A stretch of DNA of 64,000 nt from Solimicrobium sp040544425 (GTDB lineage Bacteria > Pseudomonadota > Gammaproteobacteria > Burkholderiales > Burkholderiaceae_D), in the NCBI GenBank assembly GCA_040544425.1, contig JBEONO010000009.1, positions 62,001-126,000 of the forward strand, written 5' to 3'. Every line of letters starts with the position of its first letter. Positions within the stretch are counted from its first letter, which is position 1. Shown in pieces: positions 43,002-53,021 of the stretch. A program made the position numbers and the translations under genes. A model generated the notes under the pieces. The model saw only the letters and a list, made by a program, of their open reading frames with translations, searched no databases and was not told where the DNA came from.

Positions 43002-45974
43002 TTATGTTCCGAGCAGGTGTGTGTGATTGGGACTGATCATGGCGCCAGCCATTTCTTCAAAGTCGTCGAGCGCCAATGGGCGGCTGAATAAATAACCCTG
43101 GTAGGAAAAACATCCCGCGTTGGCCAAAAATTCGCGCTGCTCGACAGTTTCCACACCTTCGGCGATCACGTTCAAGCCGAGGCTTTTGCCCAGCGAGACG
43201 ATGGTTTTTGCGATGGCTGCGCCATTAGGGTCGCTATGTACATCGCGAATGAATGACTGATCGATTTTAAGTTGATCCAGCGGCAGGCGTTTCAAAAACG
43301 ACAGCGACGAATAGCCGGTACCAAAATCGTCCAGAGAAAACCCGATGCCGTGAAGCTGCAATGCCAACATTTTTTGGATGATGTCATCGACATTTTCAAT
43401 CAGCATACTCTCGGTTAATTCCAGTTTTAGCAGACGCGGATTTGCCCCAGTTCGGGAAATTGTCGATAAAACCATATCCATAAAGTCAGGTTGACGAAAT
43501 TGCAGCGCACTGACATTCACCGCGAGCATCAGATGACTCATGCCAGGCTTATTTTCCCAGCTTGCCAGTTGGGTACAGGCAGTCTCGAGTACCCACTTGC
43601 CCAGCGGGAGAATCTGCCCGGACTCTTCGGCAAAAGGAATAAACAGGGCAGGGGACATAACGCCCTTTTCGGGGTGTTTCCAGCGCACCAGGACTTCCGC
43701 ACCGGTGAGCCTGGATTCAATGGTGAATTGTCCCTGGTAGTGCAGAATGAATTGCTGGTCCTTCAAGGCGATCCGCAAATCCTCTTCCAGGGTGGCTTGC
43801 TGCTTCATGGCCGATTCAAGGCTGGGATCGAAAAAGCGCATGGTATTGCGTCCGGCCTTTTTGGATTTGTACATGGCCAGATCAGCTTGCTTTAGCAATT
43901 CGTCGGGGTTGGAGAACTTCCCGTTAAACATGGAGACGCCAATACTGGCAGTGCTGTGATGGACCACGTCTCCCAGCTGGAAAGTCTGGTTCAGCGCTTC
44001 CAATAATTTCAACGCTGCAGACTTGGCATTGCCCGCAGCGATGTCATCGTCGGTACCAAGGCCGGTGAGCAGCACGACAAACTCATCACCGCCAAAACGT
44101 GCCACGGTATCGCCTTCCCGCAAACGCAGTGCCAGACATTCGGCAACCTGTTTTAAAACCAGATCCCCTTTTTGATGGCCTAGCGTATCGTTGATATTTT
44201 TAAAGTGATCCAGATCGATAAACAGCAAAGCACCATACACGCCACTGCGTGAGGACAGCGCGATAACCTGATTTAACCGGTCCAGTAACAAGGTGCGATT
44301 TGGCAGCCCGGTCAATTGATCAAAATAGGCCAATTCGAAAATGCGCTCTTCGCCTTTCTTCCGGCCGGTAATGTCTTCGCCGATGGCGATATAGTTGGTG
44401 ATGGTTCCATTGGATTGCCGGATCGGCGAAATGGTCGTGAACTGGATAAATTCCTGTCCGCTTTTGCTGATATTGGATATCTCCCCCTGCCAGGTATTCC
44501 CGCCGTTGATGGTCTCCCATAAATTCTCAAAGGTTTGCCGTGGTGTCTTGCCTGACTTGATCATATTTGGATTTTGGCCCATCACTTCGAGGCGCGTGTA
44601 GCCGGTTTTTTTCAGGAAGGCGGCATTCACATACTCGATCTCGGCGCTCATATTGGTAATCACGATGCTGCCGGGACTTTGCTCGACGGCCTGGAATAAT
44701 TTGAACCGTTCCGATTCCGTGCGCATTTTTTCAGTCAGGTCACGTCCCAGCGCTATCATCCTGCCTCCGGGCAAATGACCGGTGGTCAATTCAACGCAGA
44801 CAGTGGAGCCATTTTTATGATTCAGCATCCATTCGCGCCGGGTAAATTTGGCGTATTGAGTCAGAGCCAGATATTCCTGCAATTCATCTTCACGTTCTTC
44901 ATGGATCAAATCGCTGAATTTCAGTTTGGCCAGTTCGTCCTCGTGGTAACCGGTCAGCACAGAAGTATTTGGGTTGGCGTAAATAAAACGACCCGCAGCG
45001 TCGCTGATCCAGATTGCGTCACCAGATTCTTTCAAGACTGAATTCAAATCGGATTCGGCAATTTTTTTGTCGGTGATGTCTTCGCGCGAAATGATGAGTC
45101 CGCCCGTTTCGCCGTTTTCAAATTTCCAGGGTTGCACCGAGCTGCGTACCCAACGTTGCGTCCCGTCACTCAACTCCCAGAAAAATTCATTGTTGAGAAC
45201 CGCAGTGCCCGCGAGTGCTGTATGGTGCAAATTTTTCCATTCATCCGGCATGTCAGGATTGACCAGATAGTGGTTCAGACCGATCAAGTTGTCGTGACCA
45301 CGATGGTTTTCCTTAAGCCATTTCTCGCTGCAGGCGATGTAGGTCATATTGCGATCCACCATGGCGATGCTGATTGGCGCGTATTTGATAAACGACAGTT
45401 GATGTTCCCTGCTCAAATTGCTTTCTGAGCATTGGCTTGAATTTGACTCAGTGCTGACCTGGTTAGCCAAACTGGCGTCTTGCATGAGCCGCTTAACAAT
45501 GGTCCTGCCCAGCATCAGCATCAAAAAGATGACTACAGTTTCGACAATCGCGCGCGGTGATCTGAATGCGCCGGGGTAGGACAAAAACGCAGCACTGATT
45601 GAAACTGCCAAGGTCAGGAGAGAAACCCGAAAATTACTGACTGCCAGCGCAAATATGAATGGCAGCCAAATTCCCTGTGGGATTGATGAATTAAGAAACG
45701 CCTGCGACTCAAACGTAAACGGCACCGAAAGTGCCATCGATACAATCGCAATATTGATGGCGTAAGTATGTCCGCTGCCATACCAGTAGGCCATCGCAAA
45801 CAGTAAAAGGGACAGCAATGCCAGAGCCGCAATAGCGTGGTCGGCCAAGGAATCGGTACTTGTTGCATAGTTAAGCAAATCGGGAACCAGAGCAGCAAAA
45901 TACAAAAACGCTCCTGCATACATGGCAAGAACCGTCAATCGGTGCGAATCAATGCGGGATTCAGGAAGTTGCAT
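43002..45974 (-). CDS. Membrane PAS-PAS-PAS-GGDEF-EAL protein
   Basis: About 990 residues from the ATG at 45974; a GTG at 46025 is possible. The N-terminal ~165 residues hold about six membrane helices (MYAGAFLYFAALVP onward). Three PAS domains follow (SFIKYAPISIAMVDRNMTYIAC; ESGDAIWISDAAGRFIYANP; QAVEQSPGSIVITNMSAEIEYVN). The GGDEF domain carries an intact ARFGGDEFVVLL and the EAL domain carries AEVLVRW plus DDFGTGYSSLSFLKRLPLDQLKIDQSF. Both catalytic halves look competent, so it may make or degrade c-di-GMP in response to a redox or ligand signal. It stands alone, upstream of and divergent from purL. Confidence 0.9.
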   Translation of the reverse strand: MQLPESRIDSHRLTVLAMYAGAFLYFAALVPDLLNYATSTDSLADHAIAALALLSLLLFAMAYWYGSGHTYAINIAIVSMALSVPFTFESQAFLNSSIPQGIWLPFIFALAVSNFRVSLLTLAVSISAAFLSYPGAFRSPRAIVETVVIFLMLMLGRTIVKRLMQDASLANQVSTESNSSQCSESNLSREHQLSFIKYAPISIAMVDRNMTYIACSEKWLKENHRGHDNLIGLNHYLVNPDMPDEWKNLHHTALAGTAVLNNEFFWELSDGTQRWVRSSVQPWKFENGETGGLIISREDITDKKIAESDLNSVLKESGDAIWISDAAGRFIYANPNTSVLTGYHEDELAKLKFSDLIHEEREDELQEYLALTQYAKFTRREWMLNHKNGSTVCVELTTGHLPGGRMIALGRDLTEKMRTESERFKLFQAVEQSPGSIVITNMSAEIEYVNAAFLKKTGYTRLEVMGQNPNMIKSGKTPRQTFENLWETINGGNTWQGEISNISKSGQEFIQFTTISPIRQSNGTITNYIAIGEDITGRKKGEERIFELAYFDQLTGLPNRTLLLDRLNQVIALSSRSGVYGALLFIDLDHFKNINDTLGHQKGDLVLKQVAECLALRLREGDTVARFGGDEFVVLLTGLGTDDDIAAGNAKSAALKLLEALNQTFQLGDVVHHSTASIGVSMFNGKFSNPDELLKQADLAMYKSKKAGRNTMRFFDPSLESAMKQQATLEEDLRIALKDQQFILHYQGQFTIESRLTGAEVLVRWKHPEKGVMSPALFIPFAEESGQILPLGKWVLETACTQLASWENKPGMSHLMLAVNVSALQFRQPDFMDMVLSTISRTGANPRLLKLELTESMLIENVDDIIQKMLALQLHGIGFSLDDFGTGYSSLSFLKRLPLDQLKIDQSFIRDVHSDPNGAAIAKTIVSLGKSLGLNVIAEGVETVEQREFLANAGCFSYQGYLFSRPLALDDFEEMAGAMISPNHTHLLGT

Positions 45975-46267
45975 CGTTTTCTGTTTGTGAATTAAGTGCC
46001 AAAGCCCGGGCACACCTTTTTTCACTATAGTTAAATTATTTCGGCGAGCAAGTAATTTGCCTATAAAACAAAATACACAATGTGAAATGATGATTAAAAA
46101 AGCATGTTTTATCGGGCCGAAAACTTCGCAACCAAAGACGCAACCAAAAAACAGGCCATCATTCCTTGATGTAGAGGTTTATGTCTGTGCTGCATCACGG
46201 TATAATCACGACCTTCGTGTAAACCAGCAGATTTGTTAACCCGAATTTGCGCCACTCTTCTCTCATT

Positions 46268-49200
46268 ATGCTGATTCTGCCAGGCTCCAACGCTCTGTCT
46301 CCATTTCGTACCCAAGGTCTGCTGGTTCGTTTGCAAGCTCTGGAACCATCCATCGTTGCTGTAACCGGACGCTTCACTCACTTTATTGACAGTCAGGCTG
46401 CCTTGAGTGCCGACGAGATCAGCCGGCTGTCGGCACTGCTGAGCTACGGCGACGCTTTTGAAGAAAACAGGGAGCGTGACGCAGATACCAATCTGTATGT
46501 CGTCATCCCGCGCTTTGGCACTATCTCTCCCTGGGCCAGCAAGGCGACCGACATTGCGCATAATTGCGGCATGAACCAGATCAAACGGATTGAGCGCGGA
46601 ATCAGTTATCGGGTGCAGATGAAGTCTGGCCTGCTTGCCGGACTGGTCTCGACACTGACCGGTCAACAAAAAAAGAATTCCGGTGAATTGTCACAACAAA
46701 TTGCCAACCTGTTGCATGACCGAATGACTGAGATTGTTCTACAAGATGAGGCCGAAGCGAGTGGTCTGTTTCAGGAACTGCGCGCCCAGCCGCTGGCATT
46801 TATCGATATTCTGTCCGGAGGTGCCAACGCACTGCAGCGGGCGAACAAGGAATTGGGACTGGCCTTGTCGGAAGATGAAATCGATTATCTGCTGAACGCG
46901 TTCACGGAGGCCAGGCGCAATCCGACCGATGTTGAATTAATGATGTTCGCGCAGGCTAACAGTGAACACTGTCGCCACAAGATTTTTAACGCGGATTGGA
47001 TCATCGATGGCGAACAACAGGACATGTCCCTGTTTGCCATGATCAAGAACACCCACAAGCTGGCGCCGCGTGGCACGGTCGTGGCTTACAGCGATAACTC
47101 ATCAGTCATCGAAGGTGCTAACGTGATTCGGTTTTACGCACGCGGTCAACAGCACGGTAACGAATACAAAGCGACGGAAGAGTTGACCCATATTTTGATG
47201 AAAGTGGAAACCCACAATCATCCGACTGCGATTTCCCCGTTTCCGGGCGCTTCAACTGGAGCCGGTGGTGAAATCAGGGATGAGGGTGCTACCGGGCGCG
47301 GTGCAAAACCGAAGGCTGGACTGACCGGATTTACGGTGTCAAATTTATGTTTACCCGGCCACGTACAGCCCTGGGAAAATGATTTTGATGTGGTCAATAA
47401 AAAAGCCGGTAGTGGCATTTATGGAAAACCGGAGCGCATCGCCAGTCCGCTGCAAATCATGCTGGACGGGCCGATCGGTGGCGCTTCATTTAATAATGAA
47501 TTTGGTCGGCCAATACTGGGCGGTTACTTTCGCAGCTACGAACAGAACGTTGCGGGACAGGTCTATGGCTACCACAAGCCGATCATGATCGCAGGCGGCA
47601 TGGGCAATATCTCTGCCCTGCACACGGCTAAAAATGCTTTGCCGGTCGGCAGCCTGCTGATTCAACTGGGCGGCCCCGGAATGCGCATCGGCATGGGCGG
47701 CAGCGCGGCCTCCTCCATGACGACCGGTGCCAACACGGCAGATCTGGATTTTGATTCGGTACAGCGCGGCAATCCTGAAATGGAACGACGCGCCCAGGAA
47801 GTCATCAATGCCTGTTGGGCGATGGGCGAGGATAATATTATCCTGTCGATCCACGATGTTGGTGCCGGTGGCCTGTCCAATGCTTTCCCCGAAATCACCA
47901 ATGATGCCAAACGCGGTGCCTTGTTTGACCTGCGCCAGATTCCTCTTGAAGAGTCGGGAATGGCACCGAAAGAAATCTGGAGTAATGAATCCCAGGAGCG
48001 TTATGTACTGGCGATTGCGCCGAATGATCTGGCGCTGTTCCAATATTTCTGCGAACGCGAACGTTGTCTGTTTGCGGTAGTTGGTACAGCGACCGAAGAA
48101 CGGCAATTGAAAGTGATTGATCCGTTGCATGACAACGCACCGGTCGATATGCCCATGGATGTTTTGCTGGGCAAGCCGCCCAAGCTGCTGCGCGATGTTA
48201 CCAGCGTTGCCAATCAGTTTCCGCCGCTTGATTTGACTGGTGTAGCGTTAGCCGATGTGGCGCACAAGGTGTTGAGTTTGCCGACAGTGGGCGATAAGTC
48301 GTTTTTGATTACTATCGGTGACCGCAGTGTCGGTGCCATGTCGGTACGTGATCAGATGGTCGGTCCCTGGCAGGTTCCGGTGGCAGACTGCGCCGTCACC
48401 GCGATGAGTTTTGAAGGTCATTTGGGTGAAGCCATGGCGATGGGGGAGCGCACTCCGCTGGCTGTGGTCAATGCTGCGGCGTCCGGGCGTATGGCCGTGG
48501 GTGAAACGATTACCAATATGGCGGCGGCATCGATTGCTGCACTGTCAGATATTAAATTGTCGGCTAACTGGATGGCTGCTTGCGGTCAACCGGGGCAGGA
48601 CGCAGCATTATTTGCCACGGTTAAAGCGGTCGGAATGGAGTTGTGCCCGGCATTGGGATTGTCGATCCCGGTCGGCAAAGATTCATTATCAATGCGTACC
48701 ACCTGGACTGATCATGACAGCGCGAAATCAGTTACCGCACCGGTCTCGTTGATAGTTTCCGGGTTCGCGCCGGTCAGCGACATCCGCGCCAATTTAACCC
48801 CGCAATTGCAGCACGGTGAGACCGTCTTGATTCTGATCGACCTGGGGCGTGGTAAAAATCGTCTGGCCGCATCAGCTTGCGCGCAGGTTTTGCAGCAATT
48901 GGGAAATGATGTGCCGGACGTGGACAGCGCCGACGATTTGAAAGCCCTGTTCAATGCGGTCCAGCGGTTGCATCGTGACCAGAAAATTTTGGCCTACCAT
49001 GATCGATCCGATGGTGGCTTGTTCACCACCTTGTGTGAAATGGCATTTGCCAGCCGCCTGGGACTGGATATCAACATCGATATTCTTGCCATGGATATGG
49101 GCCATGGCGCTGACACTGGCGACGCCAAAAATTGGGCCGGGCAGGTGTCGGAACGCCGCAATGAGTTATCGATTCGCGCCCTGTTCAACGAAGAATTGGG

Positions 49201-50299
49201 CGCAGTGATTCAGGTTGCTGCGGATCAGAAATCGGTGGTCATGGACGTGCTGCGCAGTTTCAATCTCGGTGCCTGCAGCCACATTATCGGCAAACCGAAT
49301 TTGACTGCGGACATTGTCTTTACCCGGGATGCGAAAGAAGTATTCAGGCAGAGCAGGGCGGAGCTGCATCAGATCTGGAGTAAAACCAGCTGGCAAATGG
49401 CACGCCTGCGCGATAACCCGGCTTGCGCTGATGCCGAATACGCACGTCTCGCTGATGCGAGCGATCCGGGCATGACACCCAAACTCAGTTTTGATCCGCA
49501 GCTCGATATCGCCGCGCCGTATATCGCCACTGGTGTGCGCCCCCGGGTTGCCATCCTGCGCGAACAGGGTGTGAATTCGCATGTTGAAACGGCGTATGTC
49601 ATGCACCAGGCAGGTTTTACGGCCGTTGACGTGCATATGAGTGACTTGATTGCCGGTCGTGCTCAGCTTAGCGACTTTGCCGGCCTTATCGCGGTGGGTG
49701 GCTTCTCCTATGGCGACGTGCTCGGTGCTGGTGAAGGTTGGGCGAAAACCATCTTGTTCAACACGCGCCTGTCGGATCAGTTCGCGGCATTTTTTCAGCG
49801 GACTGATACCTTTGGTTTGGGAATCTGTAATGGCTGTCAAATGCTGTCGAATCTGAAAGCGATGATACCCGGTGCGCATGCCTGGCCAAAATTTACCCGA
49901 AACAAGTCTGAGCAATTTGAAGGACGTTTTGTGATGGCCGAAGTGAGCAACAGTCCTTCGATATTTTTTCAGGAAATGGCTGGAACGCAATCGCCAATCG
50001 TTGTGTCGCATGGTGAAGGTTTTGCCGACTTTTCAACCACCGGCAATATTGACGAGTTGATCGTCGGTTTACGATTTGTAGATAATCGTGGTCAGGTGAC
50101 AGAAACCTATCCGTACAATCCGAATGGTTCTCCGCAGGGTATTGCCGCCGTGACCACGGAAGACGGTCGCTTCACTGCCATGATGCCGCATCCGGAACGC
50201 GTTTTCCGCACGGCGATTCACTCATGGAGTCCAGAAGGTTGGGGAGAATATTCACCCTGGATGCGTATCTTCAGAAATGCCCGCAAATGGGTAGCCTGA
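46268..50299 (+). CDS. purL: Phosphoribosylformylglycinamidine synthase
   Basis: A 1343-residue single-chain FGAM synthase of de novo purine synthesis: FGAR + glutamine + ATP to FGAM. The N-terminal PurS-like domain, linker and two AIR-synthase-like halves contain MMFAQANSEHCRHKIFNA, VETHNHPTAISPFPGASTGAGGEIRDE and HDVGAGGLSNAFPE. The C-terminal amidotransferase has GICNGCQM with the nucleophilic Cys and the catalytic His/Glu in MMPHPERVFR. The ATG at 46268 gives the usual length. It is monocistronic with a strong terminator. Confidence 0.97.
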   Translation: MLILPGSNALSPFRTQGLLVRLQALEPSIVAVTGRFTHFIDSQAALSADEISRLSALLSYGDAFEENRERDADTNLYVVIPRFGTISPWASKATDIAHNCGMNQIKRIERGISYRVQMKSGLLAGLVSTLTGQQKKNSGELSQQIANLLHDRMTEIVLQDEAEASGLFQELRAQPLAFIDILSGGANALQRANKELGLALSEDEIDYLLNAFTEARRNPTDVELMMFAQANSEHCRHKIFNADWIIDGEQQDMSLFAMIKNTHKLAPRGTVVAYSDNSSVIEGANVIRFYARGQQHGNEYKATEELTHILMKVETHNHPTAISPFPGASTGAGGEIRDEGATGRGAKPKAGLTGFTVSNLCLPGHVQPWENDFDVVNKKAGSGIYGKPERIASPLQIMLDGPIGGASFNNEFGRPILGGYFRSYEQNVAGQVYGYHKPIMIAGGMGNISALHTAKNALPVGSLLIQLGGPGMRIGMGGSAASSMTTGANTADLDFDSVQRGNPEMERRAQEVINACWAMGEDNIILSIHDVGAGGLSNAFPEITNDAKRGALFDLRQIPLEESGMAPKEIWSNESQERYVLAIAPNDLALFQYFCERERCLFAVVGTATEERQLKVIDPLHDNAPVDMPMDVLLGKPPKLLRDVTSVANQFPPLDLTGVALADVAHKVLSLPTVGDKSFLITIGDRSVGAMSVRDQMVGPWQVPVADCAVTAMSFEGHLGEAMAMGERTPLAVVNAAASGRMAVGETITNMAAASIAALSDIKLSANWMAACGQPGQDAALFATVKAVGMELCPALGLSIPVGKDSLSMRTTWTDHDSAKSVTAPVSLIVSGFAPVSDIRANLTPQLQHGETVLILIDLGRGKNRLAASACAQVLQQLGNDVPDVDSADDLKALFNAVQRLHRDQKILAYHDRSDGGLFTTLCEMAFASRLGLDINIDILAMDMGHGADTGDAKNWAGQVSERRNELSIRALFNEELGAVIQVAADQKSVVMDVLRSFNLGACSHIIGKPNLTADIVFTRDAKEVFRQSRAELHQIWSKTSWQMARLRDNPACADAEYARLADASDPGMTPKLSFDPQLDIAAPYIATGVRPRVAILREQGVNSHVETAYVMHQAGFTAVDVHMSDLIAGRAQLSDFAGLIAVGGFSYGDVLGAGEGWAKTILFNTRLSDQFAAFFQRTDTFGLGICNGCQMLSNLKAMIPGAHAWPKFTRNKSEQFEGRFVMAEVSNSPSIFFQEMAGTQSPIVVSHGEGFADFSTTGNIDELIVGLRFVDNRGQVTETYPYNPNGSPQGIAAVTTEDGRFTAMMPHPERVFRTAIHSWSPEGWGEYSPWMRIFRNARKWVA

Positions 50300-50317
50300 T
50301 TTAAATTGGCAAATAAA

Positions 50318-50355
50318 AAATGGCGCTTGCCTTTGCGGGCAAGCGCCATTTTTTT
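50318..50355. terminator. Bidirectional terminator between purL and the Ser/Gly-rich gene
   Basis: AAATGGCGCTTGCC (50318-50331) and GGCAAGCGCCATTT (50338-50351) form a perfect 14-bp stem, with A runs on the left and T runs on the right. It can therefore end transcription from both convergent genes. Confidence 0.9.
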
Positions 50356-50371
50356 GGTCTGCGCCATTTTG

Positions 50372-51070
50372 CTACGCTTGCGTTTTAACTACATTCCCTG
50401 AGACGGACGATCCTTGCAATTTTGATTCCAGTGACTGTAAAAAGCCGGTGAGCGATGTATTGCTTCCAGCTATGCCATCGGTTGACAGCAGGTTATTAAA
50501 GCTGGTTTGTAGCGCGCTTAATGCATTGCTGCTGCCTGAGCTTGCAGCGACACCACTGACCGCCGTGGATGCAGTTGTGCCACTCGTTCCGGAAGTGGGC
50601 GTGCTACCCGATGCGGCACTGAGTTGATTGATCAGATCCTGGATGCCCGCCTCAAGCTTGCCAGTGCCAGCGCCATGATGATGACGATGCCCGCCATCCG
50701 ATATACCTTGAGCTGAAGATCCGGACGATTGTCCGCCGCCTACTTCGGATTGAATCGCTGCAAAAAGACTTTGAATAAACGACTGCAATGCCTGCTGGGG
50801 CGATTGACTGGAACTCGTTGACGCAGTACTCGTACTATCAGCGGCTGCACTTGCGCTCGTGCTGGAAGTCGTCGAACTATCTGAACTGGTTGGATTGATC
50901 CCAAGTTGGGTCAGGGCGCTGCTGATCGCCTTGAAAAAACTGCCGCCACCGCCGTCATAATCGGCCGCTGTCGGCACAGCTGATGAGCTACTTTGTTTAT
51001 TGACCGACTGCCCAGGGTTGAACTGGGTATAGGCTACTTGCTGACTGCTGTTGAGCGCTGAAATCGACAT
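50372..51070 (-). CDS. Ser/Gly/Thr-rich low-complexity protein without Cys or Trp
   Basis: A 232-residue protein from the ATG at 51070 (GGAGG upstream). Long Ser/Thr/Ala runs (residues ~60-95) separate three helical islands: FFKAISSALTQLGIN, QQALQSFIQSLFAAIQSEV and NALSALQTSFNNLLSTDGI / LTGFLQSLESKLQG. A His patch (GGHRHHHGAG) lies in the middle. There is no signal peptide, Cys or Trp. The composition is like that of harpins and other unconventional secreted proteins, but I see no diagnostic motif. It is convergent with purL. Its function is unknown. Confidence 0.65.
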   Translation of the reverse strand: MSISALNSSQQVAYTQFNPGQSVNKQSSSSAVPTAADYDGGGGSFFKAISSALTQLGINPTSSDSSTTSSTSASAAADSTSTASTSSSQSPQQALQSFIQSLFAAIQSEVGGGQSSGSSAQGISDGGHRHHHGAGTGKLEAGIQDLINQLSAASGSTPTSGTSGTTASTAVSGVAASSGSSNALSALQTSFNNLLSTDGIAGSNTSLTGFLQSLESKLQGSSVSGNVVKTQA

Positions 51071-51192
51071 GGTTAATACCTCCAAAGACCTGACTCAAGT
51101 TTAATTCAGATGATGCCGGGTCATGGCTCGGATCAGGCATGCATTCGTGGTCCTGTTTGTCGTTCTTTGGTTATTGCGATAACAAAGCCCAT

Positions 51193-51222
51193 AAAAAAAG
51201 GCATCTTGAAGATGCCTTTTTT
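51193..51222 (-). terminator. Terminator after the parvulin gene
   Basis: AAAAAAGGCATCTT and GAAGATGCCTTTTTT form a tight hairpin with flanking A and T runs, 20 bp beyond the stop of the leftward parvulin gene. Confidence 0.85.
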
Positions 51223-51241
51223 AAAACTATGAGTGGATCAA

Positions 51242-52024
51242 TTACTTAATTACCGCTTTCTTGCGCAACTCTTCCTGGAATGCCTGCAATTTCTTTTGTT
51301 CCAGGCTTTCAGTGATCTGGCGTTTTACATCATCCAGAGCCGGAATCTTGGCTGGACGAATGTCATCCACTTTGATCACGTGGAAACCGTATTGTGATTG
51401 CACTGGTGCCTCGGTCATTTGACCTTTTTGCAAAGTGACCATCGCATCGGAGAATGGCTTGACGAAAGCTGCCGGTGTTGCCCAATCCAGATCACCACCG
51501 TTGTTGGCTGAACCAGTGTCTTTCGATTGTTTTGCCAACTCTTCAAAACTCTGACCAGCTTTTAATTTGGCGATGACTGCTTTTGCTTCATCGGCAGTAG
51601 CTAACAGGATGTGACGAACATGGTATTCCTTGTCACCAGCCTGTGCTTTGATTCGGTCGTATTCAGCAGTGATTTCAGCGTCAGACACCGGATTTTTTTT
51701 CACGAAGTCGTTGACCAATGCGCGGATCAAAATTGATTGGCGGGCGATTTCCATTTGCGCCTTCACGTCAGCACTCTTGGCCAGGCCTAATTTATCTGCC
51801 TGTTGAATCAGGATTTCGCGAGTGATCAATTCTTCTTTGATTTTGATGCGCAAATCAGGGGAATCTTGTGGACCATTTGGTTGCGAGGTAATCTGTTTCA
51901 CCATTTCGTCTAAACGCGATGTTGGAATGGCCGTACCATTCACCGTTGCGACGTTTTGTGCCATGACTGGTGCTGTTGCTAAAGCCAACAGTACGAGCAA
52001 CAAATTAGCAGGTTTAAAAGTCAT
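51242..52024 (-). CDS. Periplasmic parvulin-type peptidyl-prolyl isomerase
   Basis: A 260-residue exported protein. The signal peptide (KPANLLLVLLALATAPVMA) precedes a SurA-N-like helical segment (NGTAIPTSRLDEMVKQI, LITREILIQQADKLGL). The parvulin domain (YHVRHILLATADEAKAVIAKLKAGQSFEELAKQSKDTGSANNGGDLDW, residues ~133-225, split here only by notation) is complete. It probably folds or chaperones outer membrane proteins in the periplasm. It heads away from bolA-yciB on the same strand, 52 bp after bolA. Confidence 0.9.
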   Translation of the reverse strand: MTFKPANLLLVLLALATAPVMAQNVATVNGTAIPTSRLDEMVKQITSQPNGPQDSPDLRIKIKEELITREILIQQADKLGLAKSADVKAQMEIARQSILIRALVNDFVKKNPVSDAEITAEYDRIKAQAGDKEYHVRHILLATADEAKAVIAKLKAGQSFEELAKQSKDTGSANNGGDLDWATPAAFVKPFSDAMVTLQKGQMTEAPVQSQYGFHVIKVDDIRPAKIPALDDVKRQITESLEQKKLQAFQEELRKKAVIK

Positions 52025-52076
52025 TATGTATTCCTAATATGTGTTTTTAAAAAATAGCAAAAAGTAATCGTAAAAA

Positions 52077-52361
52077 TCAGGGTAATTCTGAGGGCGCTAA
52101 AGCGGTGATGACTAAAGCGTGTATGTCGGTTTGCATCAAATCGCCAACGGCATCATACACTAGTCGGTGCCGTTCGATAAGTTTTAAACCATTAAATTTT
52201 GCCGAGGCAATGCGCACTCGATAGTGCCCGGCACCCGAAGCTGCACCGGCATGTCCGGCGTGTTGGGCCGACTCGTCAGTGATCTCGCACAGAGTCGGCG
52301 TCAGCACGGCCAGGCGCTGTTGAATTTTTGCCAATCGTGTTGTCGAAACGGTATCGCTCAT
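52077..52361 (-). CDS. BolA-family protein
   Basis: A 94-residue class II KH-like protein. The core HYRVRIASAKFNGLKLIERHRLVYDAVGDLM carries the conserved FxGxxLxxRHRxV segment that includes the Fe-S-binding His. BolA proteins work with monothiol glutaredoxins in iron-sulfur handling. It overlaps the preceding yciB gene by 4 bp. Confidence 0.9.
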   Translation of the reverse strand: MSDTVSTTRLAKIQQRLAVLTPTLCEITDESAQHAGHAGAASGAGHYRVRIASAKFNGLKLIERHRLVYDAVGDLMQTDIHALVITALAPSELP

Positions 52362-52993
52362 GAGGTTTCTTCAGAAGGTTTGCTGAACCGTGACAGATAG
52401 ATAATTTGCATGAGCAAAAACACAAACATAAATCCCATGCTGCCAAATAATTTGAAGTTGACCCAGACGTCACGCGAAAAATTGTAGGCTACCAGCAGGT
52501 TCAGACAGCCCATCGTGGTAAAAAATGCCATCCAGATGTAATTCAATTTGACCCACACGGTTTCGGGTATCTCCATATCTTCTTCGAGCTTGCTTAAGAA
52601 AGTGCGGGTCAGATTTTTGCGCAACGCAAATTGACTGACCATCAGAGCCACCGCGTAGCTCCAATACAGCATGGTTGGTTTCCATTTGATGAAGATGTCG
52701 TTATGAAAATAGATCGTCATGCCGCCGAATACGCTGACGATCAGAAATGAGATCCACAACATGCCATCGATTTTTTTACGGCGGATTAACAGGTAAGTGA
52801 TCTGCGCGAAGGTTGCGACGATGGCAATCAGAGTTGCCAGCATGATCGGGGCTTGGTCAAGGGTTGAGCCAGCCGATATGAAGTTGCCAAGATAGGTCTG
52901 CAAAAAAGTCTGAGCAGCGTCCGCATGACCTTCGCCCCATTTGAACATCACGAAAAACAGGATAACGGGGAACAGGTCGAAGAGAATTTTCAT
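52358..52993 (-). CDS. yciB: Septation protein A / YciB (IspZ) inner membrane protein
   Basis: A 211-residue protein with about five membrane helices. It shows the family start MKILFDLFPVILFFVMFKW, the GMLWISFLIVSVFGGMTIYFHNDIFIKWKPT core and the WVNFKLFGSMGFMFVF C-terminal segment. YciB proteins affect cell division and envelope integrity. The gene lies between msrB and bolA in the order common to beta-proteobacteria. Confidence 0.94.
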   Translation of the reverse strand: MKILFDLFPVILFFVMFKWGEGHADAAQTFLQTYLGNFISAGSTLDQAPIMLATLIAIVATFAQITYLLIRRKKIDGMLWISFLIVSVFGGMTIYFHNDIFIKWKPTMLYWSYAVALMVSQFALRKNLTRTFLSKLEEDMEIPETVWVKLNYIWMAFFTTMGCLNLLVAYNFSRDVWVNFKLFGSMGFMFVFLLMQIIYLSRFSKPSEETS

Positions 52994-53021
52994 TGTTAAT
53001 TTAGAACTTATTCAAGGTTTT

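Noticed and set aside
49166..50011. 281-residue minus-strand frame within purL
   Set aside because: Antisense to the conserved PurL glutaminase domain; a codon-bias shadow.
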